Notes: generated from the sequence alone by a model not told the origin. A DNA stretch of 64,000 bases from Gardnerella vaginalis ATCC 14018 = JCM 11026 (GCF_001042655.1 NZ_AP012332.1:1240001-1304000); one strand, 5' to 3'. Counted from the stretch's first letter, positions 18,779-28,021 are shown. Numbers and translations are program-made.

Positions 18779-19516
18779 ATGGAGCCTTTAAAGCGCTGCG
18801 TTGTTTTAGCAGCTGGAGATTATTACGACCATACGCGCGAACATGTTCCTGATCGCGCTTTAACTATTGCGGCAGATGGTGGCTGGGATCATGCGTGCAG
18901 ACTCGGCTTGCATGTTGATGCTCTAATTGGTGACTTTGATTCTGTGCGCTTAAAGCTTCCAACAGATGCTGCCATTACGCGACTTCCCGCCGAAAAAGAT
19001 GATCCAGATTTGCTTTCTGCTCTTAAAGTTGGCTGGGCTAAAGGTTCTAGAGAATTCCATATTTTTGGCGGCTTAGGCGGTCGCGTCGATCACACGATTT
19101 CCAATATTCAGCTTATGGTTCGACTTGCCGTTAGAGGCGGAATTGGATTCTTGTATGGAGACGGCACGATTGTTACAGCAATTCACAACGGTTCTCTTGA
19201 CTTTCCTGCATCTAATGGTCACGAAGGCCGCATGGTTTCTGTGTTCTCACACACGCCCGTTTCTAGCGATGTAAACGAGATTGGTCTTAAATATCAACTT
19301 CAGCACGCAACTATGTATGGTGATGCCGTTCAAGGCTTAAGCAACGAGTTACTAAACGATACTCCTGCACATATTGACGTTCATGAAGGCACTCTTGTAA
19401 TCACATTCCCTATAGATGCTCCACTGCCGCAAGTCAGCTGGTTTAAGCGGCCAGTTGGCGATTTGGGAGATATAAACACTAGCATTTCAAGCGCTCTCGC
19501 TGTGCCATCAAAATAG
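18779..19516 (+). CDS. thiN: thiamine pyrophosphokinase
   Basis: 245 residues. Converts thiamine and ATP to thiamine pyrophosphate in the cytoplasm. The catalytic region ADGGWDHACRLGLHVDALIGDFDSV, the KDDPDLLSALKVG segment and GGLGGRVDHTISNIQLM are all typical. No ribosome site precedes the ATG; TATTAT ends about 7 bases before it, so a leaderless transcript is likely. It is monocistronic and divergent from infC. It fits with the YkoE-type transporter subunit at 43.9 kb, suggesting salvage of thiamine or its precursor. Confidence 0.92.
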   Translation: MEPLKRCVVLAAGDYYDHTREHVPDRALTIAADGGWDHACRLGLHVDALIGDFDSVRLKLPTDAAITRLPAEKDDPDLLSALKVGWAKGSREFHIFGGLGGRVDHTISNIQLMVRLAVRGGIGFLYGDGTIVTAIHNGSLDFPASNGHEGRMVSVFSHTPVSSDVNEIGLKYQLQHATMYGDAVQGLSNELLNDTPAHIDVHEGTLVITFPIDAPLPQVSWFKRPVGDLGDINTSISSALAVPSK

Positions 19517-19691
19517 CGTAAATAATCGCAAATTTGCGGTGTAGAGAGCAAAAATGCCTCGTAATGCGTCGTACATACCGCACATTAAAATGAACATGTT
19601 AGTTTAAATAACGAAGACCAAAACGTATTGTTAAAAATCGCGAAAAATCGCTAGAACTATGCGTTAAGGTTTCACTCAAGGGAGATCCCAT

Positions 19692-20747
19692 ATGACAGTC
19701 AAGATTGGTATTAACGGCTTTGGACGTATCGGCCGTTTGGCATTCCGTCGTATTTTTGAGCTTCAGGCTCGTGGCGGTCAAGCTGGCGATATCGAAGTCG
19801 CAGCCATCAACGATCTGACCACTCCTTCGATGCTTGCTTACTTGCTTAAGTACGACAGCACTCATGGCACTTTCCGCCACGACGACGGCACCCCAGTTGA
19901 GGTTACCTCCACAGAAGACGCAATCGTCGTAGATGGTAAGACTTACAAGGTTTACGCTGAAAAAGACGCAAACAATATTCCATGGGTTAAGAACGATGGC
20001 GTTGAGTTCGTGCTCGAGTGCACTGGTTTCTACACTTCTGCAGAAAAGTCCCAGGCTCACTTGAACGCTGGAGCTAAGAAGGTTCTTATCTCCGCTCCTG
20101 CTAAAGACGAAACCACCCCAACCGTTGTGTTTGGTGTGAACCAAGACATTTTGAAGCCAACCGACAACATTGTGTCCGCTGGCTCTTGCACAACTAACTC
20201 CATGGCTGCAATGGTTAAGCTTTTGCAGGATAACTGGGGTATTAAGTCTGGCTTCATGACCACCATCCACGCTTACACTGGCACCCAGATGATTCTCGAC
20301 GGCCCACGCGGCTCCAAGCCACGCAACAACCGTTCTGCAGCTTGCAACACCATCGAGCACTCCACTGGTGCTGCTAAGGCAATCGGCAAGGTTGTTCCAG
20401 AGGTTAACGGAAAGCTTCAGGGTCATGCTCAGCGTATTCAGGTTCCAGATGGATCTGTTACCGAGTTGACCACTGTTCTCGAGAAGCCAGCAACCACCGA
20501 AGAAATCAACGAAGCCTTTAAGAAGGCATTCGAAAACTGCGAATACTTCGGTTACAATGCCGATAGCATTGTGTCTTCCGATATTATTGGCGACACCCAC
20601 GGTGGCGTTTTCGATCCAACTCAGACCGATGTTAACACTGTTGACGGCGTAACTTTGGCTCGTACCGTTACCTTCTACGATAACGAGTACGGCTTTACTG
20701 CTAACATGATTCGCACCTTGCTTTACTTCGCTGAGATTGCTGAGTAA
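19692..20747 (+). CDS. gap: glyceraldehyde-3-phosphate dehydrogenase
   Basis: 351 residues, full length. Oxidises glyceraldehyde 3-phosphate to 1,3-bisphosphoglycerate with NAD in glycolysis and the lower part of the bifid shunt. The NAD site [10 protein letters not shown] is at the N-terminus and the active-site [10 protein letters not shown] at about residue 167. Codon use is strongly biased to favoured codons compared with neighbours, as expected of a highly expressed gene. GGGAG lies before the ATG and a terminator follows at 20794-20827. Confidence 0.98.
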   Translation: MTVKIGINGFGRIGRLAFRRIFELQARGGQAGDIEVAAINDLTTPSMLAYLLKYDSTHGTFRHDDGTPVEVTSTEDAIVVDGKTYKVYAEKDANNIPWVKNDGVEFVLECTGFYTSAEKSQAHLNAGAKKVLISAPAKDETTPTVVFGVNQDILKPTDNIVSAGSCTTNSMAAMVKLLQDNWGIKSGFMTTIHAYTGTQMILDGPRGSKPRNNRSAACNTIEHSTGAAKAIGKVVPEVNGKLQGHAQRIQVPDGSVTELTTVLEKPATTEEINEAFKKAFENCEYFGYNADSIVSSDIIGDTHGGVFDPTQTDVNTVDGVTLARTVTFYDNEYGFTANMIRTLLYFAEIAE

Positions 20748-20793
20748 AGTTAGCGAAACACGGTAAAGCTAATAAAGCTTAAATAAAAGCTAT

Positions 20794-20827
20794 AAACCCC
20801 TTGCGATGACTCATCGCAGGGGGTTTT
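20794..20827 (+). terminator. gap terminator
   Basis: AAACCCCTTGCGATGA, a short loop, TCATCGCAGGGGGTTTT: a strong hairpin followed by T, about 47 bases after the gap stop. Confidence 0.92.
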
Positions 20828-20857
20828 CGCAAAACATTTTGCACACGGGGGGTAAAA

Positions 20858-21358
20858 ATGAGCAAAAAACATGCTACGACAGGTAAAGCAACGCCAGCAA
20901 TCGCACAGTTAGAAAACGCTGGAATTACGTTCCGCGTTGTTGACTATGAGCACGATGCAGACCACATGGATGATGGGTATGGCATGGAAGCAGCGCAAAA
21001 ATTAGGCGTAAATGCTGAACAAGTGTGCAAAACACTTATGGTAGACACTGGGGAAAAACGCGTAGTTGGGATTGTGCCAGTAAACGGTAGATTGAGTATG
21101 AAGGCGATTGCTAGCGCAGTAAATGCCAAAAAAGCCAGTATGACAAGCCCAGATGTAGCCCAACGCGAAAGCGGCTACGTGGTTGGCGGAATCAGCCCAT
21201 TTGGTCAGCGTACTCATCACGAAACCGTTCTGGATGCTAGTGTTATGCACTTTGATGAGATTCTTGTTTCTGGAGGCAAACGCGGTCTTGATGTTGTTCT
21301 AAATCCAAACGATTTAGTTAGCTTGCTTAACGCAACCGTAGCAGATATATTGGCTTAA
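20858..21358 (+). CDS. ybaK: YbaK/EbsC-family Cys-tRNA(Pro) deacylase
   Basis: 166 residues. The family hydrolyses mischarged Cys-tRNA(Pro) in trans to ProRS. The fold motifs are present: EQVCKTLMVDTGEKRVVGIVPVNGRLS with the catalytic-site Lys region, VGGISPFGQRTHHETVLDASV, and a GGKRGLDVVLNPNDLV ending. A GGGG ribosome site is 6 bases before the ATG. It has no operon partner: gap ends with its own terminator and the next gene is 47 bases downstream. Confidence 0.9.
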   Translation: MSKKHATTGKATPAIAQLENAGITFRVVDYEHDADHMDDGYGMEAAQKLGVNAEQVCKTLMVDTGEKRVVGIVPVNGRLSMKAIASAVNAKKASMTSPDVAQRESGYVVGGISPFGQRTHHETVLDASVMHFDEILVSGGKRGLDVVLNPNDLVSLLNATVADILA

Positions 21359-21405
21359 GTAATACAATTCGTATTATTAAAAACGTTTTCACATAGGGGT
21401 GATTT

Positions 21406-22365
21406 ATGAAATCGTATTCGCTACCACCGCGAACAGGCAACCAATACACGATTTGCCACAAAGATTACAAGGCTACAATAACACAACTTGGAGCTGCACT
21501 ACGCAATTTTACTTGGAGAAATAGTGATATTGTTGTGCCATTTGAGGCTGACGAGTTACCGCCTTGCTACAATGGACAAATACTTATTCCTTTCCCAAAT
21601 CGTGTAGATAAAGCGTCTTACAAGTTCCAAAACGCGTCTTATACTCTGCCTATCGACGAGCGAGATAGAGACACAGCTTTACACGGCTACGGATACCGCT
21701 CATACTGGCAAACTTTAAGCGTTACACAATCCAGTGTGAGTCTTTTATGGCGATCACCAAATATGGAAGGATATCCTTTTGACATTGTTACAATAGCCAC
21801 TTGGGAGCTTGACGATTATGGGATTCATTTAACGTTGAATACAACCAATCATGGCAATGATGATGCTCCATGGGCTGCTGCAATGCACCCTTGGCTGTGC
21901 AACGGATTACAAGGGCATGGAGACGAGATTGATCAACTAAACTCTAAGTGCAAGCTTAAACTTCCTGCAAAAACGCATGTGCGCGCAAATGAACGTTTAA
22001 TACCAGTTGGTACAGAAAGCGTAGACGGAACGCGATTTGATTTACGCGATAATCCATTTTTAGTTAATCAGCCATTTGATGATGCTTGGACTGATTTAAT
22101 TAGGGATGACGATGAGTGGACTACTGCGATTTTTACGCGAGCTGACGACTTACAAATAGCGGTGAAAGGCGACAAAAGCGTAACATCATTCCAAGTGTGC
22201 ACTGCAACTGGTTTCCCTGCAGACAAGCATCCTTGCGGAGTTGCTGTAGAACCACAGACGGCGTATGCGAATGCATTTAACACAGGAACAGACTTGACTG
22301 TTATAGCACCACAGGAAACTGTTGTTAACCAATTTAGAATTTCACCTCTGATTGAGAATATGTGA
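21406..22365 (+). CDS. aldose 1-epimerase (mutarotase) family protein
   Basis: 319 residues of a galactose-mutarotase-like fold. These enzymes interconvert anomers of hexoses. Supporting features are GQILIPFPNRVDKASYKFQ, the histidine in ALHGYGYRSYW and AMHPWLCNG, and the late GVAVEPQTAYANAFN. GGGG precedes the ATG. It lies close behind the YbaK gene and may share its transcript. The galactose genes are elsewhere in the window, so the natural sugar is not fixed by context. Confidence 0.85.
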   Translation: MKSYSLPPRTGNQYTICHKDYKATITQLGAALRNFTWRNSDIVVPFEADELPPCYNGQILIPFPNRVDKASYKFQNASYTLPIDERDRDTALHGYGYRSYWQTLSVTQSSVSLLWRSPNMEGYPFDIVTIATWELDDYGIHLTLNTTNHGNDDAPWAAAMHPWLCNGLQGHGDEIDQLNSKCKLKLPAKTHVRANERLIPVGTESVDGTRFDLRDNPFLVNQPFDDAWTDLIRDDDEWTTAIFTRADDLQIAVKGDKSVTSFQVCTATGFPADKHPCGVAVEPQTAYANAFNTGTDLTVIAPQETVVNQFRISPLIENM

Positions 22366-22403
22366 TAGCTGCATATATGTGACATCTGGTGAAAGACAAA
22401 AGC

Positions 22404-22432
22404 TTGAACGTCTTGGCAATGTGCGATAATCC
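22404..22432 (+). promoter_or_regulatory. candidate promoter of the bL37 gene
   Basis: TTGAAC followed after 17 bases by TAATCC (or GATAAT at 15 bases). Moderate match only, but placed correctly 35 bases before the miniprotein start. Confidence 0.45.
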
Positions 22433-22467
22433 CTAAGGTTGTTCATTTTAATCGTTAGGAGTTTATT

Positions 22468-22542
22468 ATGGGTATGCGTGGACGTAAGCGCAAGGCACGC
22501 CGCAAAAAGGCAGCAAATCACGGCAAAAGACCAAATGCTTAA
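22468..22542 (+). CDS. ribosomal miniprotein bL37
   Basis: A 24-residue, highly basic protein, MGMRGRKRKARRKKA followed by ANHGKRPNA. From memory this closely matches bL37, the small actinobacterial large-subunit protein first seen in mycobacterial ribosome structures. Support from the sequence: AGGAG seven bases before the ATG, a plausible promoter, and a terminator shortly downstream. Its gene is too short for most gene finders. It stands alone between the aldose epimerase and the toxin-antitoxin pair. Confidence 0.85.
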   Translation: MGMRGRKRKARRKKAANHGKRPNA

Positions 22543-22589
22543 GTTAGTGATTTATTAACCTTTATTTTTGGTGATTTTAAACTATTTTA

Positions 22590-22639
22590 AAAAAAAAAAA
22601 CGAGCATATTCACTTTTATTGTGGACATGCTCGTTTTTT
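22590..22639 (+). terminator. terminator after bL37
   Basis: ACGAGCAT (22600-22607) pairs with ATGCTCGT (22627-22634) and is followed by a T-run; A10 on the other side makes it potentially bidirectional. Confidence 0.85.
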
Positions 22640-22756
22640 ATATTAACTACGACAAGTCTTTCTTGATATTTCAACGAAAACTCGAGTTGTTGACACACCT
22701 TTTGCCGCTTATCTGAATTTTTTACCCCACAACTCTTCACTCTGCCTATCTCTTAC

Positions 22757-22801
22757 CCCGCATTTGTTTATCAAAACGCCAAATATGGGAACAAATGCGG
22801 G
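22757..22801. repeat. inverted-repeat element R5, copy a
   Basis: Perfect 12-bp arms, CCCGCATTTGTT (22757-22768) and its complement (22790-22801). Two related copies are at 26637-26680 and 54516-54568. No T-run follows on either strand, so it is not a plain terminator. Confidence 0.65.
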
Positions 22802-22876
22802 ATAAAAAAAAAACAAAATACTACAAAATAACCCACTCGCGCAAATCAACCACACTAATGCGAGCTTCTGCAAATT

Positions 22877-23686
22877 CTACAAACTTTTATCTATCAACTT
22901 GTCTAGTTCATTCAACCTATTCTTAGCGTGGCAAATCAACTTTTTCTCATCAATAGTTTTCTTGCCAAAGAGCACTTCCTTAAGAACACTAGCTGCTGTA
23001 ATATTTGGACTATTTTTATACGAATCAGAATCATATATACATTTTTCGTCTCGCTTGTAAATCTGAATTCTGTCAAATATTTTCGATTGTTCTAATTTCA
23101 ACAAGTTATCTACTATATTGTTCACAATATTGTCGTGATGATCCTTAGGAGTTGCCCTAGCACTTTTAGGATCTTCCAAATACATTTCCCTGTAGCGAAT
23201 CAGCGTACTGATCCATGACAATTCAGGTTTTGTTGCAATGACAGCAAGAGAAATACGGTAACCACGATCTATCAACATTTTCGCAGTACTACTAGGAACT
23301 TCAACACTGCGCAAAGTACCTTCAATTATGAGATTATATTTTTTAGAACTTAACTCATCAATTAAGCTTCTCACCATTTTTGCTGAAAAAGCACTCGTAT
23401 ATTTAACACTTTCTTTACCGTATTTATCAAGCAACTCGCAATAATAAGGGTGTTGAGTCCTATAGCTATCAGCATCAAGGATTATTATGTTACCGTTAAA
23501 TTCTTTTTGTTTTATTACATGAATGGTCGTTTTGCCAGCACCACTTTGACCACCGAGTAAAACCGCCTTAGGATGCAAATCTGCATGCTTATACATTTGT
23601 AAAGAACGTAAATTTCTTAACAAACAGTGAGTAAAATACTCTTCGCTAAAATCTTCTATAACCATAGCAAAATCACACTTACCCAT
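22877..23686 (-). CDS. pezT: PezT-type zeta toxin
   Basis: 269 residues, a zeta-family kinase. Zeta/PezT toxins phosphorylate UDP-N-acetylglucosamine and so block cell-wall synthesis. The Walker A motif GGQSGAGKTT, IILDADSYR, the IEGTLR segment and the long ATKPELSWISTLIRY stretch match pneumococcal PezT closely as I recall it. The start is uncertain: family alignment suggests the Met seven codons later (23665). It follows the antitoxin gene by 17 bases. AT-rich, unlike the genes around it, which suggests horizontal transfer. Confidence 0.92.
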   Translation of the reverse strand: MGKCDFAMVIEDFSEEYFTHCLLRNLRSLQMYKHADLHPKAVLLGGQSGAGKTTIHVIKQKEFNGNIIILDADSYRTQHPYYCELLDKYGKESVKYTSAFSAKMVRSLIDELSSKKYNLIIEGTLRSVEVPSSTAKMLIDRGYRISLAVIATKPELSWISTLIRYREMYLEDPKSARATPKDHHDNIVNNIVDNLLKLEQSKIFDRIQIYKRDEKCIYDSDSYKNSPNITAASVLKEVLFGKKTIDEKKLICHAKNRLNELDKLIDKSL

Positions 23687-23703
23687 ATTTTTCTATAAGA
23701 TTG

Positions 23704-24177
23704 TTAACTATTTTTATTGCAACTTACGTATTCAAGCAAGCGTTCTATGCCATCTAAATATCCGATATAACGATTTATATCTTCAAAATTTGTAGATGTA
23801 TAAATCTTTGTATTAATTACATCTGATAAATCATCACTAATTGCAATCCATGCATTAGAAGAATCATCAAATTGTATATTCATACTATCCTCGTATTTAT
23901 ATAAACGAGCCAGTAAAAGTGCGCCACGCTCCTTTAAAACTTCAATCTTCATATTCAAATCGTATTTATCAGATGCAGATAATTCTTTTTCATGTACGAT
24001 ATCAAAAAGAGAAACCTTGAATTTATCACAAATCTTATCTATTAACCTAGTTGAAATAGCACTTGTACCATTTTCGTATCGCACAATGCTATTACGAGAT
24101 ACTCCTAATGCTTCAGCTAACTCTTGTTGAGTTATTTTTTTTGAGCGACGTAGTGCTCGAATATTCACAGAAACCAT
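23704..24177 (-). CDS. pezA: PezA-type antitoxin, XRE family
   Basis: 157 residues. The N-terminal helix-turn-helix (RRSKKITQQELAEALGVSRNSIVRYENG) would bind the operon promoter; the C-terminal part (KIEVLKERGALLLARLYKYEDS, then SDDLSDVI and GYLDGIERLLEY) matches the PezA region that blocks the toxin ATP site. Length equals pneumococcal PezA. AAGGG precedes the ATG. First gene of a pezA-pezT operon, with a perfect palindrome about 100 bases upstream. Confidence 0.93.
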   Translation of the reverse strand: MVSVNIRALRRSKKITQQELAEALGVSRNSIVRYENGTSAISTRLIDKICDKFKVSLFDIVHEKELSASDKYDLNMKIEVLKERGALLLARLYKYEDSMNIQFDDSSNAWIAISDDLSDVINTKIYTSTNFEDINRYIGYLDGIERLLEYVSCNKNS

Positions 24178-24274
24178 ATATACGCCCTTTTATAAAAAAT
24201 CTGCAATAACAATTAATTCAAAATTAAGATTTAAGATTTATTTGTGATATAAGCATATAACAAAAAACATTGAA

Positions 24275-24290
24275 GCACCAATTTTGGTGC
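24275..24290. promoter_or_regulatory. palindrome, probable PezA operator
   Basis: GCACCAA, two bases, TTGGTGC: perfect 7-bp arms, upstream of pezA. Autorepression of pezAT through such a palindrome is known for the family; binding here is inference. Confidence 0.6.
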
Positions 24291-24714
24291 AAAATCTTTA
24301 CAAAATTTTTAAACTCTCACAACACATACAAAAATATTAAATTGCTCAATAATTGAAAATAAAAAGGGTCATAAGCCAAAATAAAAGATTTAAAGAAAAC
24401 AAAAAGGCTCGGAGAGTTGACGCCCCTAGTAGCATCTATCTCCAAGCCCTTAATAATCACAGCACTATTACTGTCCCTAGCAAAAACAGCACTGCTAATT
24501 ACCCTCAACAGTCAACTCACAAGATCAGCATCACCAGAATCCACTGCGAAAAAAGGAAATTAAGCAAAACAGTAAAAACCAGTAATGCAATCCTGCAAGA
24601 AAACTTGCGACAGAAATCAAAGAAAACTACCACAGTTGAGAGCAAAATTATAGAAGTGAGCGCACTGAAAAATACGCAGCACGCTCACCGATAACACTTA
24701 ACGTGCTTTTTAAC
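24291..24714. other. intergenic, nothing firm
   Basis: AT-rich stretch between the toxin-antitoxin pair and the 3' end of a surface-protein gene. An open frame of about 110 codons exists on the plus strand, but it lacks a ribosome site and has a random-looking Lys/Thr/Ser composition, so I do not call it. Confidence 0.5.
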
Positions 24715-26151
24715 TTAGTGACGCATCTTGCGAACAGCAGCACCCATACCAGCAAGCATAGAAGCAGCCAAAGCAGTCAAAGCAACACCAACACCAGCAT
24801 TACCAAGCTTCTCGCCAGCCTTACCACCATGGCCATTGCCACCCTTGGTGCCCATACCAGCAAGCTCACCCTTAGCAGCAGCCTTACCAGCAACAGCGGC
24901 TGGAGCAGCAGCCTGAGCCTTAGCCTCAGCCTTAGCTTCAACCTTCTTAGCCTCAGCCTTAGCAGCAGCAGGAGCAGCAGGGAAATCAGTAGAAACTGGG
25001 TTCAAAGTGTTAGGATCAGCAAAGCCCTTAACAGCAGAAGCCTCAACCTCAACAGCCTTATTAAAAGCAGCACGATAATTCACAAGAGCAGTATTATAAG
25101 CAGTAGCAGCAAGCAAAGCCTTACCACTCTTCTCTCCGAAATTCTTCTCAGCATCAGCATACTCATGAGTCCTATAAGCATTAGCCCTAGACTGAGCAGC
25201 CTTCAAATCAATAACAGCAGCCTTGTAAGCATCAGTATCAGTCTTACCAGCCACGCGAAGAGCCTCTTCACGATCAGCAGCAGACTTCACCTGAGCATCC
25301 AAAGCAGCCATCTGAGTCTTAGCAGCCTCAAAACCAGCCTTAGCCTTAACAAACTTATCCTGAGCATCCTTATTAGTAGCATCAGCCTCAGCAAGCACAA
25401 CCTGAGTACGCATCAACTCAGCAGAAGCAGCAGACTTAGATGGATCAGCAGTCTGAACAGGTTTAGTCTGATCTGGCTTAGTCTGATCTGGCTTAGTCTG
25501 ATCTGGCTTGGTCTCACCAGGCTTAGTCTGATCTGGCTTAGTCTCACCGCCTGGATTCACACCACGCAACGCGTTCAAATAACGCTGATTGGCTTCAACC
25601 TGAGCCTTAGCAGCAGCAACAGCCTCAGTCTGAGCTGTAACCTTAGCATCAGCAGCATCAAGAGCAGTCTTCAAATCTTCAGCTTTCTTCTCAAGAGTCT
25701 TGCCTTCAGCATCTGTATCCTTAAGCTTCGCTTCAGCTTCAGTATTAGCCTTATCTAAACTCTTGTATTCTTCAGACTGCTTATATTCTGCAGTAGCTTT
25801 AGTCTTATCGAAATCCTTATCGTTAACATGCTTTCCAAGATAAGCAGTCAAGCCATCTTCCACTGCCTTCTTAGCAGCTTCTGCAGCCTTCTTAGCAGCA
25901 TCAAACTTGGTTTTAGCATTCTCATAAGCCGTCTTAGCTGCAGCTTGGGCGCTTTGAAGCTTGACCAAACTTATCTCTGCAGTTCTCACAGCACGCTGGC
26001 TTTCACGAAGAGTCTTGTTAGCCTCATGAATTTGTACAGCATCAGCAAGAGCATCACCTTTAGCACCAGCGAATGCTGGGGTTGCCATTGCGAAGCCGGC
26101 AAGCAAAGTAGCGCCAGCAGCGAAAGCGGCGATAGCCTTCTTATTCATCAT
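24715..26151 (-). CDS. coiled-coil surface protein with TKPDQ repeats
   Basis: 478 residues, family not recognised. Signal peptide with a cleavage site at ATPAFA, about residue 28. Ala/Lys/Glu-rich helices with heptad character run from 35 to 190 and 240 to 390, split by a short repeat of TKPDQ/TKPGE units. An Ala/Lys-rich segment follows, then GNAGV, a hydrophobic helix and the basic tail VRKMRH. No LPXTG is present. Probably a rod on the cell surface. AAAGGAAA precedes tandem ATG codons. Its promoter carries an 11-G tract. The 15-bp tandem DNA repeat at about 25459-25551 could change in copy number. Confidence 0.82.
   Translation of the reverse strand: MMNKKAIAAFAAGATLLAGFAMATPAFAGAKGDALADAVQIHEANKTLRESQRAVRTAEISLVKLQSAQAAAKTAYENAKTKFDAAKKAAEAAKKAVEDGLTAYLGKHVNDKDFDKTKATAEYKQSEEYKSLDKANTEAEAKLKDTDAEGKTLEKKAEDLKTALDAADAKVTAQTEAVAAAKAQVEANQRYLNALRGVNPGGETKPDQTKPGETKPDQTKPDQTKPDQTKPVQTADPSKSAASAELMRTQVVLAEADATNKDAQDKFVKAKAGFEAAKTQMAALDAQVKSAADREEALRVAGKTDTDAYKAAVIDLKAAQSRANAYRTHEYADAEKNFGEKSGKALLAATAYNTALVNYRAAFNKAVEVEASAVKGFADPNTLNPVSTDFPAAPAAAKAEAKKVEAKAEAKAQAAAPAAVAGKAAAKGELAGMGTKGGNGHGGKAGEKLGNAGVGVALTALAASMLAGMGAAVRKMRH
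25459..25551 (-). repeat. 15-bp tandem repeat encoding TKPDQ
   Basis: Six near-identical units of GTCTGATCTGGCTTA type, coding for TKPDQ or TKPGE. Frame-preserving expansion or contraction is likely. Confidence 0.8.
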
Positions 26152-26274
26152 TTTAATTTCCTTTCTTCTTCTCCTCCACGTAAAACACGCGAAGAGAAAT
26201 TTTAAACATCCAACAACATTTCCGAAATATTGTGGATAACCACCATCTAGAGCATCTAGCTAGCAGCTGTTATT

Positions 26275-26306
26275 AACATACCCCCCCCCCCGTTTAAAAA
26301 AGTCAA
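26275..26306 (-). promoter_or_regulatory. homopolymer (G11) promoter of the coiled-coil surface protein
   Basis: Minus strand: TTGACT (26306-26301), nine bases, 11 G (26291-26281), then TATGTT (26280-26275). The spacer is 20 bp; loss of two to four G would give 16-18 bp. Leader of about 120 bases to the start codon. Confidence 0.75.
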
Positions 26307-26636
26307 GAGGCAGCCACATAAAACAAACAGAAAAAAATAATGTTACACACAAACTAATCCACAATAAAAACTATTTTCACCATAATATTTGTGGATTAAC
26401 ACTAATAAAACCGTAAAAACACATTATTTCAAGGTTTTTAAAGAATTTTCCCAGACTTTTCTCAGGAAACTACTCAGACAAGAACACTAACACTATAAAA
26501 CCATTGAAAAATCAACATTCCACACACATCACACACGCAACACGCCGACACCACGCAGCGCCACACAGCGCCACGCCAACACAAACCAACATCAAACGAA
26601 ATGCCATGCTACAAGGCAATCACACCCAACTAGATT

Positions 26637-26680
26637 CCCGCGTTTGTTCCCTTTTTTAGCAAAATAGAAACAAACACGGA
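26637..26680. repeat. inverted-repeat element R5, copy b
   Basis: CCCGCGTTTGTTCCC (26637-26651) with imperfect inverse GAAACAAACACGGA (26667-26680). Related to 22757-22801 and 54516-54568. Confidence 0.6.
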
Positions 26681-27010
26681 CGCGATACCTGCCTTCGCGC
26701 TCAAAGCGTAACGCGCGAATGCACTTCGATTCCCGCATTGCTTCTAAAAATTTGCTGCAAAAGTACAAATTCTCGAGCAAGTGTTGTATACTAAAATCAC
26801 AAAAGATAACATATATGAGCAAAAATGAACACAGAACTGATGGAAAATGTGCATATCACAATCTGTATGTTTTTCAATCTTTCTATTTCAGCTTTTGCTT
26901 TATATGATGATTTTTTGCCTTAAAAAATATATAGCGACCTTATACAACCAAGTTCGTATAACAAATCTTATGCAATACTTTTGCGTAAAACATGCAAGAA
27001 AGGCTTCAAA

Positions 27011-28021
27011 ATGACAGTCCTTGTAACAGGTGGATGCGGGTACATTGGCGCACACGTTGTTCACGCACTACATCAAGCCAAGCAAAACGTCGTCGTAGTG
27101 GATGACCTTAGCTATGGCAAACCAACTCGCATCGAAGGCGCGCGACTTTATGGAATGGATATATCTTCTCCAGACGCTGGTGCGCGACTTGCACAAATCA
27201 TGAAGGATGAAAATGTTGACTCCGTTATTCACTTTGCAGCGCGCAAGCAGGTTGGGGAATCTGTAGAAAAGCCGCTTTGGTACTATCAGCAGAATATAAA
27301 CGGCATGCTTAATGTTTTAGAAGCTATGCGACAAAGTGGAGCAAAAAAACTCGTGTTCTCGTCTAGTGCTGCAACATACGGCGAGCCTCCTGTAGAGGTT
27401 GTTCCAGAAGACGTTGTACCAATGCTTCCAATTAACCCATATGGTCAAACAAAGCTCTTCGACGAATGGATGGCACGGGCATGTGAAAAACCATACGGCA
27501 TTCGCTTCTGCGCCCTACGCTACTTTAACGTTGCAGGCTGCGGACCTGTTGAGCTAGAAGATCCAGCTATACTGAACCTTATTCCTATGCTTCTTGAACG
27601 TTTACAGAAAGGCAAAGCGCCTGCAATTTTTGGCAGCGACTACCCTACTCCAGATGGCACTTGCATTCGCGACTACATTCATGTTTCCGATCTTGCAGAT
27701 GCACACATTGCTGCACTATCATACTTGGATCGCGACGAGCGCAAGTACGATGCGTTTAACGTTGGTACTGGAAAGGGCACATCAGTGCGCCAGATTGTTG
27801 AAGAGATTCGCAAAGTTACGAAATTGCCATTTAAAGAGGCAATTCTAGATCGTAGAGCTGGCGACCCACCTCAGCTAATTGGCAGCCCGAAGCGAATCAA
27901 CGAAGAAATGGGATGGCATGCAAAATACAACGTGCAAGACATAGTTGAATCTGCATGGAAAGCTTGGCAAGCAAATCCAGAACATCATATTGACGTTGAT
28001 ACTTGGAAGCAGCAAGACTAA
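27011..28021 (+). CDS. galE: UDP-glucose 4-epimerase
   Basis: 336 residues. Interconverts UDP-galactose and UDP-glucose in the Leloir pathway and supplies UDP-galactose for cell-surface glycans. The NAD site TGGCGYIGAH, the SSSAATYGEP segment, the catalytic YGQTK and the substrate region RYFNVAGC are present. The ATG at 27011 is chosen for its AGAAAGG; a TTG 10 codons earlier would add residues not seen in the family. It is monocistronic and apart from galK and galT in the same window. Confidence 0.96.
   Translation: MTVLVTGGCGYIGAHVVHALHQAKQNVVVVDDLSYGKPTRIEGARLYGMDISSPDAGARLAQIMKDENVDSVIHFAARKQVGESVEKPLWYYQQNINGMLNVLEAMRQSGAKKLVFSSSAATYGEPPVEVVPEDVVPMLPINPYGQTKLFDEWMARACEKPYGIRFCALRYFNVAGCGPVELEDPAILNLIPMLLERLQKGKAPAIFGSDYPTPDGTCIRDYIHVSDLADAHIAALSYLDRDERKYDAFNVGTGKGTSVRQIVEEIRKVTKLPFKEAILDRRAGDPPQLIGSPKRINEEMGWHAKYNVQDIVESAWKAWQANPEHHIDVDTWKQQD

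Larger units (their letters stand above)
26152..27010. other. intergenic: homopolymer promoter, A-rich tract, R5
   Basis: Besides the promoter at 26275-26306 and the R5 hairpin at 26637-26680 it holds TAATCCACAA (26355-26364) with an inverted partner (26389-26398) and a further TGTGGATAA at 26232-26240. These resemble DnaA boxes, but no origin gene is nearby. No open frame is convincing. Confidence 0.5.

Noticed and set aside
19599..20600. 333-codon minus-strand gene opposite gap
   Set aside because: It is the mirror of a strongly codon-biased gap gene, with no ribosome site or family resemblance.
22757..22801. Terminator for the PezT gene
   Set aside because: Strong hairpin, but no T-run follows in the needed direction, and related copies lie away from gene ends.
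24353..24694. 113-codon plus-strand gene between the PezAT locus and the surface protein
   Set aside because: No ribosome site, no recognisable motif and low-complexity Lys/Ser/Thr composition.
24703..25758. 351-codon Ser/Leu-rich plus-strand gene
   Set aside because: Antisense shadow of the coiled-coil surface protein.
26232..26398. Replication origin from DnaA-box-like sites
   Set aside because: Only three sites, two of them imperfect, and none of dnaA, dnaN or rpmH is nearby.
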